Numbered from the stretch's first letter, positions 8,322-18,190 are shown. The stretch is 64,000 nucleotides of DNA from an uncultured Lachnospiraceae bacterium (GCA_910576535.1 CAJTKK010000008.1:1-64000); one strand, 5' to 3'. The notes: generated by a model from the sequence alone, not told the origin. Numbers and translations are program-made.

Positions 8322-9989
8322 ATGATGAAAACATGGTGGAAAGAAGCGGTAATTTATCAGATTTATCCCCGTAGTTTTATGGACAGCAACGGGGACGGGA
8401 TTGGGGATTTAAAAGGAATTACCAGTAAATTGGATTATTTGAAATATCTCGGCATTGACGTAATCTGGTTATCGCCGGTATATCAATCCCCTAATGATGA
8501 CAATGGATATGATATCAGCGATTATCAGTCCATTATGGATGAGTTCGGAACAATGGAAGATTTTAATGAAATGCTTAAGGAAGCCCATGAAAGAGGGATT
8601 CGTATTGTAATGGATTTGGTAGTAAACCACACATCCGATGAACATAAGTGGTTTATGGAAAGCAGGAAGTCTAAGGAGAATGCTTACAGGGATTATTATA
8701 TCTGGCGGGAAGGGAAAGAAGATGGAATGCCTCCAAATAACTGGGGCGCTTGCTTTGGAGGGTCGGCATGGGAATATGACGAAGAATCAGAAATGTATTA
8801 TTTGCATATGTTTTCAAAAAAACAGCCGGATTTGAATTGGGAAAACCCAAAAGTACGTCAGGAAGTATTCGATATGATGACATGGTGGTGCGATAAGGGA
8901 ATTGATGGATTCCGTATGGATGTAATCAGTATGATATCGAAAACGAAAGAGATGCCGGACGGGGAAGTGAATGGGCTTTATGGCAACCCGGGCCCTTATT
9001 GTGTGAACGGGCCGAAAGTTCATGATTATTTGCAGGAAATGAACGAAAAAGTATTGTCAAAATATGATATTATGACAGTAGGGGAAACACCGGGAGTGAC
9101 GACGGATTTGGCAAAACAGTATGCCGGTGAGGATACTCATGAATTGAATATGGTATTCCAGTTTGAACATGTAGAAAACGACGGAAAATATGGCAAATGG
9201 ACAGATGAAAAAGTTTCCCTGGTCAATTTGAAAAAAATTATGTCCAGATGGCAGGTGGAACTATATGGGAAAGCATGGAATAGTTTGTTTTGGGATAACC
9301 ATGACCAGCCAAGGGCAGTTTCCAGATTTGGGGATGACAGGCCGCAGTATAGGGATGTTTCAGCCAAAATGCTGGCTACTTGTCTGCATATGATGCAAGG
9401 TTCCCCTTATATTTATCAGGGGGAAGAGCTTGGGATGACCAATTATCCGTTCCGGAAAATGGAAGATTTCCGGGATATCGAAAGTATTCATGCTTATGAA
9501 GAATGGTGTAAAGGCGGCCTTGTTTCCCATGAGCTGTTCTGGCCTTGCCTTGTAGGGAAAAGCAGGGATAATGCCAGGACTCCTGTACAATGGGATGATA
9601 CGGAAAATGCAGGGTTTACTATAGGAACACCTTGGATTGGCGTAAACCCTAATTACAAAGAGATTAATGCCAAAGCGGAAACGGCGGATATGGGTTCTGT
9701 TTTCCATTATTATAAAAAATTGATTGCATTACGGAAACAAAACCCGGTTATCGTATATGGCAAATATGAGCTGCTTTTGGAAGACAGCGAGGATTTGTTT
9801 GTTTATACAAGGGCGTTGGATGAAGAAAAATTGTTGGTCGTATGCAGTTTTTCCGATAAGGAAGTTACGTTCCGGATACCGGATGAGTTTATTGGTTCGG
9901 GCTGTATAATTTCTAACAGAGAGAATACCTATGAAGGAGAAATGGTAGAACTCAAGCCTTATGAGGCCTTTGTCCTGCATAAAAAATAA
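8322..9989 (+). CDS. GH13 alpha-glucosidase (oligo-1,6-glucosidase type)
   Basis: This 555-residue cytoplasmic enzyme hydrolyses terminal alpha-glucosidic bonds of short oligosaccharides such as isomaltose or maltose-type sugars. The GH13 barrel starts at once (WWKEAVIYQIYPRSF). Catalytic residues are visible: nucleophile Asp200 in GFRMDV, acid/base Glu255 in TVGETPG, and Asp328 in NHDQPR. VVNHTSDEH near residue 101 and the beta-domain at 480-555 complete the subfamily 31-like pattern. There is no signal peptide. Trehalose-6-phosphate hydrolase is a close alternative that cannot be excluded by eye. GH13 residues are counted from the first of two adjacent ATGs. Confidence 0.9.
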   Translation: MMKTWWKEAVIYQIYPRSFMDSNGDGIGDLKGITSKLDYLKYLGIDVIWLSPVYQSPNDDNGYDISDYQSIMDEFGTMEDFNEMLKEAHERGIRIVMDLVVNHTSDEHKWFMESRKSKENAYRDYYIWREGKEDGMPPNNWGACFGGSAWEYDEESEMYYLHMFSKKQPDLNWENPKVRQEVFDMMTWWCDKGIDGFRMDVISMISKTKEMPDGEVNGLYGNPGPYCVNGPKVHDYLQEMNEKVLSKYDIMTVGETPGVTTDLAKQYAGEDTHELNMVFQFEHVENDGKYGKWTDEKVSLVNLKKIMSRWQVELYGKAWNSLFWDNHDQPRAVSRFGDDRPQYRDVSAKMLATCLHMMQGSPYIYQGEELGMTNYPFRKMEDFRDIESIHAYEEWCKGGLVSHELFWPCLVGKSRDNARTPVQWDDTENAGFTIGTPWIGVNPNYKEINAKAETADMGSVFHYYKKLIALRKQNPVIVYGKYELLLEDSEDLFVYTRALDEEKLLVVCSFSDKEVTFRIPDEFIGSGCIISNRENTYEGEMVELKPYEAFVLHKK

Positions 9990-10040
9990 GAAATTAAGTA
10001 TATAGATTGGTAAATTTATGTTGTGAAAGAAAGAAGGTTT

Positions 10041-10637
10041 ATGAAAACAGCGAAAAAAAGTATCCTGATCGTTTTATCGGTAATTGCCATTACATTTATT
10101 CTCTGTTTATTGCAGTATGGAATCCATTCTTATAACAATCCGGTGGAAAAAGAAATTCACTTTACCGCATCGGGATATATTATTTGGAATCCGGATAACG
10201 GTGAAGGGGAAAAGGTTGATGTAGAAGTAAAAGGAAAGAGTCTGTCTTATATTTTTAAAAACCATCCGGAAGCCGTACAAGGGGATATTTTTGTCAATGG
10301 ACAAAGTATTTTTGGAACTGTGGATGACCGGGATATCGGGTTTTATACGGAATTTCGCGGATTAGATTTTGCATGTGTAGGAATAAAAAATCATGTGCCT
10401 TGTGAAATCGTTTCTTTGACAAAAAATTTTCAATCCATCGTATGTGGTATCAACCTTTCCTCACCTGTTTTCGGCAGCGGGAAAACAGGATGGAATGGAA
10501 AAGGAATATTGGTGATACCGGGAAATGATTTGGAATCCGCAAAAGAAACAGTAAAGAGAGCTTTTTCGGGTTCGGAACAAATGAGTCATTGGCTGGTAGA
10601 AAACAAGTGGGATAAAGTAGTAGAAACAGGGAAATAA
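10041..10637 (+). CDS. Membrane-anchored hypothetical protein
   Basis: The 198-residue product has one N-terminal membrane segment (about residues 6-27, rich in Ile, Leu and Val) and an extracytoplasmic domain of mixed strand pattern. I do not recognise the family. The ATG at 10041 is preferred because AGAAGG lies just upstream, though the spacing is short; a GTG at 10023 would add six residues without a ribosome site. It follows the glucosidase by 51 bases with no terminator, so it may be cotranscribed, but nothing in it suggests carbohydrate binding. Confidence 0.65.
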   Translation: MKTAKKSILIVLSVIAITFILCLLQYGIHSYNNPVEKEIHFTASGYIIWNPDNGEGEKVDVEVKGKSLSYIFKNHPEAVQGDIFVNGQSIFGTVDDRDIGFYTEFRGLDFACVGIKNHVPCEIVSLTKNFQSIVCGINLSSPVFGSGKTGWNGKGILVIPGNDLESAKETVKRAFSGSEQMSHWLVENKWDKVVETGK

Positions 10638-10652
10638 AATGAAAAAGATTGT

Positions 10653-11543
10653 TCATTGCCGGTTCAGCAATACAGGACCGGCAAGGATTTCCCTTGATAC
10701 ATACAAACTCATATCGTTTCTGGTTGCAAGAGTCCATTTTACTAAGCGGATGCACTTGCGCTCAATTTCAAGACAGGTAATACAGCGGGGGTGGACACAG
10801 CTTCCGCTGTTGTAGTAATAAGGGTCTTCTTCCGAAAGGGCAGGACGGTGGGTGTGTCCGGTGATGAGGATATGGTTTTCTTCTTTTGCCCAATGGTGGA
10901 GCCGTTCTTCCGCCTTATGTTTTCGCGTATAATTTTTGGCTGCGCTGGTAGGGTCGAGGACACCGAAATGTTCCAAAGGCTTCCAGAGATAACGTACGAG
11001 AAAACGGGATAAGCGCCATAAAGATGAATTGAATAAATCTGTTTGATGGCCGTGGGTAAGATAAATGTCCATAGGAAAATTGCTTTCCAAGATAATGCCG
11101 GAGTAAAAAGGGATGTTGGGAATGGAAGCTTCCTGCTCTAATTGGAAGCTGTCTTCCGGGGTACAGTGGCATCGGTGATAATGTTTTTCTATATAACGTT
11201 TATTCTTTTTTATCATATCATGGTTTCCATAAAGCATAAATAAACGGTTTTTCTCATAGAATCGGGAAAGAAGCAGAAATATATTGCTGTGTACTTCAAT
11301 TATCTGTTTCATATTTCGGTTTTCCCATAATTCATCCCCGTCCCCCAGCTCAATATAAGTGTATCCCATTTTATAGTAATGCTGCAATGCCGCAAAATAC
11401 AGATTTTGATTTTTTAAAAAGTTATCATTGGAATTTCCTATGCCCCGGTGGCAGTCGCTGATTAATACATATTTGGAACGTTCTGTAAGAGGGAGCCTTA
11501 AAGCTCCCTCGAAAGATTTGGAAATACGTGAATAATAACCCAT
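10653..11543 (-). CDS. Calcineurin-like metallophosphoesterase
   Basis: This is a 296-residue cytoplasmic phosphoesterase. The metal-binding motifs are in order: ISDCHRG near residue 28, LGDGDELW near 65, YGNHDM near 104, LTHGHQTD near 163 and ITGHTHRP near 228. That is the full dimetal set of calcineurin-like enzymes, similar in layout to UDP-2,3-diacylglucosamine hydrolase-type proteins, though the substrate is unknown. The gene starts four bases after the stop of the DUF4474 gene, so translation is probably coupled. AGAAGG precedes the ATG. Its 3' end meets the convergent small membrane protein gene with 15 bases between stops. Confidence 0.85.
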   Translation of the reverse strand: MGYYSRISKSFEGALRLPLTERSKYVLISDCHRGIGNSNDNFLKNQNLYFAALQHYYKMGYTYIELGDGDELWENRNMKQIIEVHSNIFLLLSRFYEKNRLFMLYGNHDMIKKNKRYIEKHYHRCHCTPEDSFQLEQEASIPNIPFYSGIILESNFPMDIYLTHGHQTDLFNSSLWRLSRFLVRYLWKPLEHFGVLDPTSAAKNYTRKHKAEERLHHWAKEENHILITGHTHRPALSEEDPYYYNSGSCVHPRCITCLEIERKCIRLVKWTLATRNDMSLYVSREILAGPVLLNRQ

Positions 11544-11547
11544 GACT

Positions 11548-12441
11548 TTACCTTCTTTTTATTTTTCTTTTTTTATATTTTTTTACACGGAGTATTTTCC
11601 GGAATACAAAAGGAAGATAATAGTAAAGATATAAAATTTTATCCAAAGAAAGGCAGAAAGGTCTGGTAACAAACAGGTATACGCTGCACCAGAAACGATT
11701 GATACGTTGTACCAGACGGATTCTGAAACGCCGCAGACATCCATATTTCATAAAAGATTTTGTAAAAGAGAAAGTGACGGTATTATGGCAGATAGAAATG
11801 TCGTGACGGCAATAGCCGGTATTTACCAAACCTTCTACAAAGGCTTCAGCCATGCTGCAATGAGGAAAAGAAATCGCGGCCCGCATATATAAATCTTCCG
11901 GATTGGAGAAACGCCCTACCGAAAAAGCAGTCAGCCACCAATGCTTGGCTCCTACATCGGCAATCCCTATGCCTTTTCTGAAAAGGTTAAAAGAAAGCCC
12001 TGCCATGTCTTTATTTTCTACGCTATGAAAAAGAGTATCTTCCCATCTTGACTCAGGTACAATGTCATCAGCGTAATAAAGGCCGATTTCGCCGCCTGTA
12101 TTGATTCCGTATTGACCTTTCCATAATTCGATCAGCCATGTCCTGTCGTCATAATTAAAATAGACGGGCAGGCAGTCGAAAACCATGTGGAAGGTGAGGG
12201 CAGCTTTATCGTATAGAGAGCAATAACCAAATTCCCTTTGCATCGCATTGATATGGGAAGTGAAAATATCCTGCGACGCCACATAGCAGAAACCGAAAGG
12301 TTCAATCAGTTCATCCAAAAGGCAGCATTTTTCTTTCGTAGACATACAGCATATTTTTTTGATGATTTTTTTCTTGCGCCAAAAATTGAAGCAGAAGAAA
12401 AAAAGAAGAATCAAGAAAAAAATACCGAAAAACAGATACAT
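11548..12441 (-). CDS. DUF4474-type membrane-anchored protein
   Basis: The 297-residue protein has an N-terminal membrane segment (about residues 2-20), a basic stretch, and a domain with the features I associate with DUF4474: GFCYVASQDIFTSHINAMQR, FGYCSLYDKAA, then LIELWKGQYGINTGGEIGLY near residues 102-121. The function of this family is unknown. The C-terminal 60 residues are strongly basic and aromatic. It lies immediately upstream of the metallophosphoesterase with a four-base gap, so the two may act together. Both strands around 12442-12519 show no other gene. Confidence 0.8.
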   Translation of the reverse strand: MYLFFGIFFLILLFFFCFNFWRKKKIIKKICCMSTKEKCCLLDELIEPFGFCYVASQDIFTSHINAMQREFGYCSLYDKAALTFHMVFDCLPVYFNYDDRTWLIELWKGQYGINTGGEIGLYYADDIVPESRWEDTLFHSVENKDMAGLSFNLFRKGIGIADVGAKHWWLTAFSVGRFSNPEDLYMRAAISFPHCSMAEAFVEGLVNTGYCRHDISICHNTVTFSFTKSFMKYGCLRRFRIRLVQRINRFWCSVYLFVTRPFCLSLDKILYLYYYLPFVFRKILRVKKYKKRKIKRR

Positions 12442-12519
12442 AACAAAGTCCTTATTTATAGATTTGTTATATCTTATGATTAATTGTCGAAATCGGTACT
12501 TGAAATATAGAAGATCGTT

Positions 12520-13500
12520 TTAAGGGGAAATATGGATAATGGTTCCTTTTCCTTTAAAACCTGCATCCCCTGTGATTTGGGGGATTTCCTTTTCCCCTTG
12601 GATAGGGGATACGTCAGGAAGGTGGACATGCCCGGTAACAACTGCGGCTACAGGGCTGTCTTTTGCCGTGGTTAAACCGATAAATTCTGCAGAAACATCG
12701 TTCGGATATATCCCTCCATGTACACCGCCGCCTAACACTACCCCGTTGGACCAGACAGAGGAAGTTTTTGAGAGGAGGGATTCGGTGTAAAGAGGGACAT
12801 GGAGCAGAAGAATCACCGGTTTTCCTTTTTGAAGAACCGTTTTATATTCTTCCAAAGCATTTGGATGAATCTGATTGTTGCTGTTATCCACCGCCACAAC
12901 AATGAAATCATCCAATTCCAATGAGTGGATAGCGGTATTGCCCGTGGAGGAATATTCTTCTGCCGTATAGTTTTTCATATAAGGTGAAAGTAAAGGGAGG
13001 TAATCATTGGAACCTTTTTCTGTCATATACTCCCACGGATAAGTCCAGTCATGGTTTCCGAGAGTGTATAGATAGGGGATTTTTAGCATTTCTAAGGAAT
13101 TGCCCAGATATTCTACGTTTGCCGGGGAAGGGGAATCGATAATGTCCCCTCCAAGGAGCAGGGCATCCAATTTGTTTTCATTGGCATAAGATATCCATGA
13201 CAGGAATAAATCGGAAGAAATAACCCCGTTTTCTTCTGTAAATTGGGAAAGGCGATTGCCGGAGTATTCTTTTATCTCCTGAGAGGCCTCAGTTTCCGGA
13301 AGGATAATATGGGTATCTGTCAAATATAAAAGAGTATATTCTTTGGAAATGCCGGAAATGGTGATTTGGCAAGTATCTATATTTTCTTCTTCGATTGGCT
13401 CCGTTGAAGAAGGGGAAGCGCATCCCGTAAAAGAAAAAGAGAAAAATGTTGCCAAGAATAATATCAGAAATAAATTTTTTGTATGGATTCTTGTTTTCAT
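12520..13500 (-). CDS. Metallophosphoesterase lipoprotein
   Basis: This 326-residue calcineurin-like phosphoesterase is probably a surface lipoprotein: a signal peptide with hydrophobic core is followed by the lipobox FTGC. Metal-ligand motifs are LTDTHI near residue 61, LGGDIIDS, LGNHDW, LLLHVPL and VTGHVHLP. The start at 13500 is chosen because GGGAGAAAG lies at ideal distance; the ATG at 13518 is part of that ribosome site. It is separated from the DUF4474 gene by 78 bases and may be independently transcribed. A TATAAT-like -10 for this strand lies at 13536-13531. Confidence 0.85.
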   Translation of the reverse strand: MKTRIHTKNLFLILFLATFFSFSFTGCASPSSTEPIEEENIDTCQITISGISKEYTLLYLTDTHIILPETEASQEIKEYSGNRLSQFTEENGVISSDLFLSWISYANENKLDALLLGGDIIDSPSPANVEYLGNSLEMLKIPYLYTLGNHDWTYPWEYMTEKGSNDYLPLLSPYMKNYTAEEYSSTGNTAIHSLELDDFIVVAVDNSNNQIHPNALEEYKTVLQKGKPVILLLHVPLYTESLLSKTSSVWSNGVVLGGGVHGGIYPNDVSAEFIGLTTAKDSPVAAVVTGHVHLPDVSPIQGEKEIPQITGDAGFKGKGTIIHISP

Positions 13501-13811
13501 AAATTTACTTTCTCCCATAATAGTTTTTCTATTATACAGTATGTATTGTAAAAAATGTTACCGTGGTATTTCAGTAATATTTCGGTAATAGGCAGTTTAC
13601 ATAAAATGATTCAAAGCTGTAAATCAGCATTTATAAAGGCTTCTTTGATGTTGCTATTATTTTTATAATCTTGTACAATAAATGTTATCGTTATCAACTG
13701 GGTTTTCAATAACGGGAAATATAGAAATATATTCGCTATAGATATATTATGGCATATTTTGAAGAAAAATGAAGGGAATAATCTTAATATTTTATAAAGT
13801 ATGAGGTAGAT
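13501..13811. promoter_or_regulatory. Divergent intergenic region upstream of MATE genes
   Basis: This region lies between the phosphoesterase lipoprotein (minus) and the first MATE gene (plus). It holds a minus-strand TATAAT at 13536-13531 and a plus-strand TATAAT at 13664-13669, neither with a convincing -35. Arms CGTTAT (13689-13694) and ATAACG (13709-13714) form a short inverted repeat downstream of the plus-strand -10, a possible operator. No gene is visible. Confidence 0.4.
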
Positions 13812-15209
13812 ATGAAGATGACAAAAATTACAAAATTACAGAAAATTTTTGCCCCTATTGATATGACAGTAGGGAACCCCGGAAAACAGATTGTGGCATT
13901 TGCAGTACCTATGTTGATTGGGAATATTGCCCAGCAGTTGTATAATACGGCAGACAGTGTCATTGTAGGAAGATATGTGGGGGACAATGCCCTGGCGGCA
14001 GTGGGAAGCGCAGCGCCGATCTTAAATCTGCTTCTTGTCCTGTTTATAGGTATTTCTGTAGGTGCGGGCATTATGGTATCTCAGTATTTCGGGGCGAAAC
14101 AGAGAGAGGACTTATCCGGTACGATAGGAAGCTGTGTGACATTGACAGCTATTTCTTCCGTAATTATCATGATCATAGGTCCATTAGTGTCCGGGCCTCT
14201 GCTAAAGCTTTTGGATACGCCGGAAACAATATTAGGATGGTGCGAATCTTATTTGAATATCATTTTTATTGGAATTGTAGGTATGGCATATTATAATATT
14301 CTTGGCGGCGTTCTCAGGGGGTTGGGGGATTCCGTATCTGCCCTTATCTATTTATTGGTTGCTACGGTAGTGAACATTGTATTGGATATTTTATTTGTAG
14401 CCAGTTTTGATATGGGCGTGGCAGGCGTGGCTTTGGCAACGGCTATTGCTCAGGCGTTATCTGCAGTCCTTTGTTTTTTGAAGCTTCTTAAAATGTCCGA
14501 TATTTTTGACTTTAAAAAGAAGTACTTGAAACTACATAAAAAATATGCACGGATGACAATCCGGCTTGGTTTTCCCTCCGGGTTGACCCAGGCGATATTT
14601 TCCATGGCTATGATTATTGTGCAGTCCTTGACAAACAGTTTCGGGGAAATGTTCATTGCCGCCAATGTAATTGTAATGAGGGTGGATGGATTTGCCATGA
14701 TGCCTAATTTTTCCTTTGGGACAGCTATGACCACCTATGCCGGCCAGAATGTAGGCGCACGGGAATTTGGCCGGGTGGAACAGGGGGCAAAACAGGGTAC
14801 CTTTATTGCTATGGGCGTATCTGCCGTAATTACCGCATTGATCCTTATCTTTGGAAAGCATTTGATGGGTATATTCACGGAAACGACGGAATTGGTGGAT
14901 TTGAGTATGCGTATGATGAGGATCCTTGCCGTGGGTTATATTGCAATGGCGGTTACCCAGTCTTTATCAGGCATTATGCGGGGGGCAGGGGATACGATGA
15001 CCCCCATGTGGATTTCTTTGGCTACCACAGTGGCATTCCGTGTGCCAGTGGCTTATGGGATTGCATATCTGACAAGAAGTGAACAGTATCCGGGCGGGCG
15101 TTGTGAAAGCGTATTTATTTCGTTGCTTGTTTCATGGACATTGGGGGCAGTGATAACATTTGTATGCTATAAATGGGGGAAATGGAAAGAGAAAGCGATT
15201 GGAGAATAA
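13812..15209 (+). CDS. MATE-family efflux transporter
   Basis: The 465-residue membrane protein has twelve predicted helices in two similar halves and typical MATE sequences (MLIGNIAQQLYNTADSVIVG near residue 34, FGAKQ near 93, GGVLRGLGDS and MRGAGDTMTPMW in the two halves). MATE proteins export cationic drugs, dyes or metabolites using a sodium or proton gradient. It ends just before a second MATE gene in the same direction with 19 bases between, so they form an operon. Whether they act separately or as a pair cannot be told. Confidence 0.92.
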   Translation: MKMTKITKLQKIFAPIDMTVGNPGKQIVAFAVPMLIGNIAQQLYNTADSVIVGRYVGDNALAAVGSAAPILNLLLVLFIGISVGAGIMVSQYFGAKQREDLSGTIGSCVTLTAISSVIIMIIGPLVSGPLLKLLDTPETILGWCESYLNIIFIGIVGMAYYNILGGVLRGLGDSVSALIYLLVATVVNIVLDILFVASFDMGVAGVALATAIAQALSAVLCFLKLLKMSDIFDFKKKYLKLHKKYARMTIRLGFPSGLTQAIFSMAMIIVQSLTNSFGEMFIAANVIVMRVDGFAMMPNFSFGTAMTTYAGQNVGAREFGRVEQGAKQGTFIAMGVSAVITALILIFGKHLMGIFTETTELVDLSMRMMRILAVGYIAMAVTQSLSGIMRGAGDTMTPMWISLATTVAFRVPVAYGIAYLTRSEQYPGGRCESVFISLLVSWTLGAVITFVCYKWGKWKEKAIGE

Positions 15210-15228
15210 AAAGAAAGAAGTGGTTTTA

Positions 15229-16569
15229 ATGCAGCAGGAAGAGAAATATTTATATATGACAAACACCCCGGTTCCCCGTCTGATTGGGGAATTGGCCGTA
15301 CCGACAATTATCAGTATGCTGGTAACTTCATTTTATAACATGGCGGATACTTTTTTTGTAGGCAAAATAGATACCCAGTCTACAGCGGCTGTAGGCGTCG
15401 TGTTTTCCGTGATGGCTTTGATTCAGGCATTAGGGTTTTTCTTTGGCCATGGTTCGGGGAATTATATTTCCAGACGTTTGGGTGCCAAAGATTTTGAGGA
15501 AGCGGCAACAATGGCAGCGGATGGTTTTTTTCTTGCTTTTCTTTGCGGGATTATGGTGATGGCCGGAGGGATGTTCTTTTTAAAGCCGTTAGCGGTAGCC
15601 CTTGGTTCTACCCCGACTATATTGCCTTATACGGAAGCTTATTTGAGAATTATTCTGATAGGCGCGCCTTTTATGACTTCATCCCTGGTATTGAATAACC
15701 AGCTTCGTTTTCAGGGAAGCGCGGCATATGCGATGGTAGGTATTGTTACAGGAGCGGTAATTAACATCATATTAGATCCTTTGCTGATTTTTGTCTGCGG
15801 CATGGGAGTGGCAGGGGCGGCTTTGGCAACGATTATCAGCCAGTTTTGCAGTTTTTTGCTTTTGCTGTATCAGAGCAGAAAAGGCGGAAATATTAAAATC
15901 CGGTTCTGTAATCTCAAACTGAATGGGCATTATATAAAAGAAATATGCAGGGGAGGCATTCCCTCCTTATGCCGTCAGGGGCTTGCCAGCATATCCGGGA
16001 TTCTCCTGAATCATGGGGCAGGGGTTTACGGGGATGCGGCGATTGCCGGAATGTCCATTGTGTCCCGGGTCTCCATGTTTGCCAGTTCTGCATTGATTGG
16101 TTTTGGTCAAGGCTTTCAGCCGGTATGCGGTTTTAATTATGGGGCGAAATTGTACCGGCGGGTAAGGGAAGGCTTTGTATTTTGTGTAAAATACGCGACA
16201 ATATTTTTAATCGGTATTTCTATTGTGGGGGCTGTATTTGCACCTGGAATCATCGCTATGTTCAGGAAAGGGGATGAAGAAGTGATTGCGGTAGGGGCTA
16301 TGGCTTTGCGCCTGCAATGTATCGTGTTCCCTTTGACAGGTTGGATTGTGATGTCCAATATGATGCTGCAATCTATTGGAAAAGCTTTGAAAGCTTCTAT
16401 CCTGGCAGCGGCAAGGCAAGGCATCTTTTTTATTCCTTTGATATTGGTTTTGCCAAAAGTGTTTGGATTGTCCGGAGTGGAAATGTGCCAGATGGTTTCG
16501 GATCTTTTGTCTTTTGCTTTGGCAGTGCCTTTATGTGTCAGTGTTTTAAAAGAAATGAAAACGGAATAA
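15229..16569 (+). CDS. Second MATE-family efflux transporter
   Basis: The 446-residue protein is another MATE transporter, opening with TNTPVPRLIGELAVPTIISM and containing ADTFFVGKI, FGHGSGNYISRRLG and a C-terminal half with FGQGFQPVCGFNYGA. It is clearly divergent from its upstream neighbour, so this is not a recent tandem copy. The start at 15229 gives a normal MATE N-terminus; an earlier in-frame ATG at 15160 would lie inside the preceding gene. The MepA-like pattern is suggestive of drug export, but specificity is unknown. Confidence 0.9.
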   Translation: MQQEEKYLYMTNTPVPRLIGELAVPTIISMLVTSFYNMADTFFVGKIDTQSTAAVGVVFSVMALIQALGFFFGHGSGNYISRRLGAKDFEEAATMAADGFFLAFLCGIMVMAGGMFFLKPLAVALGSTPTILPYTEAYLRIILIGAPFMTSSLVLNNQLRFQGSAAYAMVGIVTGAVINIILDPLLIFVCGMGVAGAALATIISQFCSFLLLLYQSRKGGNIKIRFCNLKLNGHYIKEICRGGIPSLCRQGLASISGILLNHGAGVYGDAAIAGMSIVSRVSMFASSALIGFGQGFQPVCGFNYGAKLYRRVREGFVFCVKYATIFLIGISIVGAVFAPGIIAMFRKGDEEVIAVGAMALRLQCIVFPLTGWIVMSNMMLQSIGKALKASILAAARQGIFFIPLILVLPKVFGLSGVEMCQMVSDLLSFALAVPLCVSVLKEMKTE

Positions 16570-16606
16570 TTCCAGGAATCTTTATTATGCAAAAGCTGGA
16601 AATCTT

Positions 16607-16636
16607 GAAGGCTCTTTTTTAGAGTCTTCTTTTTTT
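16607..16636 (+). terminator. Terminator after the MATE pair
   Basis: Arms GAAGGCTC (16607-16614) and GAGTCTTC (16622-16629) pair with one G-T wobble, followed by seven T. A second short hairpin, AAGGGA/TCCCTT with a T run, lies at 16675-16692. The remaining sequence up to 16882 is AT-rich and holds no gene. Confidence 0.8.
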
Positions 16637-16882
16637 ATGGCAGCGGCGCATAGGGGAAGGAAAAAAATAGATAGAAGGGATATTCCCTTTTTCCTGCAAT
16701 GAAACAAATGATTTGTATATATTTACCAAAATTATAAATGATATACTTAACATCCTATAAAAAATTAACAAAAAATTTACAAATTATTATTTTTGTGTAA
16801 TGTCCATATGTTATTCTTATTTTATGAGAAAGCGTATGAAACCTTTTGAGGAAGATTTCAGGATTTCATAGGGGGTATGCGG

Positions 16883-18190
16883 ATGAGGCTGTGGGATTTC
16901 CGAATGAGAAAAATGCCTGGGAAAAGAAAGCGGTATCTGCTGTTATGCGGGATTTTTATTTTAATAGCGTTATTGAATGCCCTGGCATGGAAAAGTAAAG
17001 TTTTTTGTGATTTTTATGTGGATCATATATATCCATTGTGGGTGAATACATATGGAAGGCTGATGGGGATATTTCCTTTTTCGGTGGGTGAAATCATGAT
17101 TGTGGCAGGGGCTTTCCTTACAGCGGCCGCTTTGTTTTTGGCAATGGCGGCTATTATTGTATTGCCTTTCAAAAAAATGTATCATGTTTTCTTTTTTACG
17201 GAAGAAAAGAATGGAAAAAAAGGCAAAATGAAAAATTTTTATAGAGCTTTTTTCGCTTTTTATGTGTGGGTTTTTGCCGGAGTCTGTACAATTATGACAT
17301 TAAACTGTTTTATTCCTTATCATTGTTCTACATTGGAAGAAAAATATGGGGTCTTTTGTAAGGAAACAGAAGAGGATTTTTTGGCAGAAGAGCTTCTATC
17401 GAAAGAATATACATTGGAGGAATTAGCAAAATTAAGGGATTATATCGTGATAAAGGCCAATGGGCTTGCGGCTCAAGTAGATAGGGATGAAAAAGGGAAT
17501 ATTATTTACCCGGAAAATATGGAAGAGGCAGCTATGGACTGTATGAGGAATCTCAGCGGGAAATACACACGGCTCGCCGGGTATTATCCGAAGCCGAAAC
17601 AATTTACCTTTTCCGGTTTTTTTAGCCAGCAGATGATGAAAGGGTATTTTTTCCCGTTTTCTATGGAAGTCAATTATAATAAACTGATGCATCAGGTTAA
17701 CAGGCCGGCAACAATCTGTCATGAATATGCCCATTTGAAAGGTTTTATGTATGAAGAGGAGGCGAATATGATAGGTTTTCTTGCATGTATCCATTCCCCG
17801 GATGTATCTTTCCAATATAGCGGATATTTAAGTGTTTTAAATTATATTGATAATGAATTTTATAAGGCAATTGGAAAAGATAAAGAAATCTATTTGTCAC
17901 ATGTGAATATTTCCCCTCAAGTGAAAGCGGAAAATATATTTTTAGAAGAGGGGACATGGGAAAAGGTAGAAGAAAAAGCTGTGATAAAAACGGAAGTAGT
18001 AGATAAAGTTTCGGATAGGCTTTCAGAGACGTCTATGGTATTGAACGGGGTAGAAGATGGAATATTAAGTTATACAAGAGTGGTAGGGCTTCTGCTGCAT
18101 TATTACGATGGCTCCCCGGAGGTGGAAGAAACATTGCTTAAAGCGCAGCAAATGCATGAATTGCCGGAAGAAATAGCAAAAAATGAATGA
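16883..18190 (+). CDS. DUF3810-type membrane protein with HEXXH motif
   Basis: This 435-residue protein has membrane segments near residues 18-36, 68-96 and 122-144, then a soluble domain carrying ICHEYAHLKGF, where HEYAH (280-284) is a zinc-peptidase-type HEXXH and Glu292 or Glu293 in the following EEEAN could be the third ligand. This is the layout of DUF3810 proteins. A membrane-associated metallopeptidase function is likely but unproven. The start at 16883 uses GGGGG seven bases upstream in preference to the ATG at 16877. Neighbours give no functional clue. Confidence 0.8.
   Translation: MRLWDFRMRKMPGKRKRYLLLCGIFILIALLNALAWKSKVFCDFYVDHIYPLWVNTYGRLMGIFPFSVGEIMIVAGAFLTAAALFLAMAAIIVLPFKKMYHVFFFTEEKNGKKGKMKNFYRAFFAFYVWVFAGVCTIMTLNCFIPYHCSTLEEKYGVFCKETEEDFLAEELLSKEYTLEELAKLRDYIVIKANGLAAQVDRDEKGNIIYPENMEEAAMDCMRNLSGKYTRLAGYYPKPKQFTFSGFFSQQMMKGYFFPFSMEVNYNKLMHQVNRPATICHEYAHLKGFMYEEEANMIGFLACIHSPDVSFQYSGYLSVLNYIDNEFYKAIGKDKEIYLSHVNISPQVKAENIFLEEGTWEKVEEKAVIKTEVVDKVSDRLSETSMVLNGVEDGILSYTRVVGLLLHYYDGSPEVEETLLKAQQMHELPEEIAKNE

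Noticed and set aside
13812..16569. The two MATE genes as a recent duplication
   Set aside because: Their sequences differ throughout, including the N-terminal motifs, so the tandem arrangement is old or the genes were joined independently.
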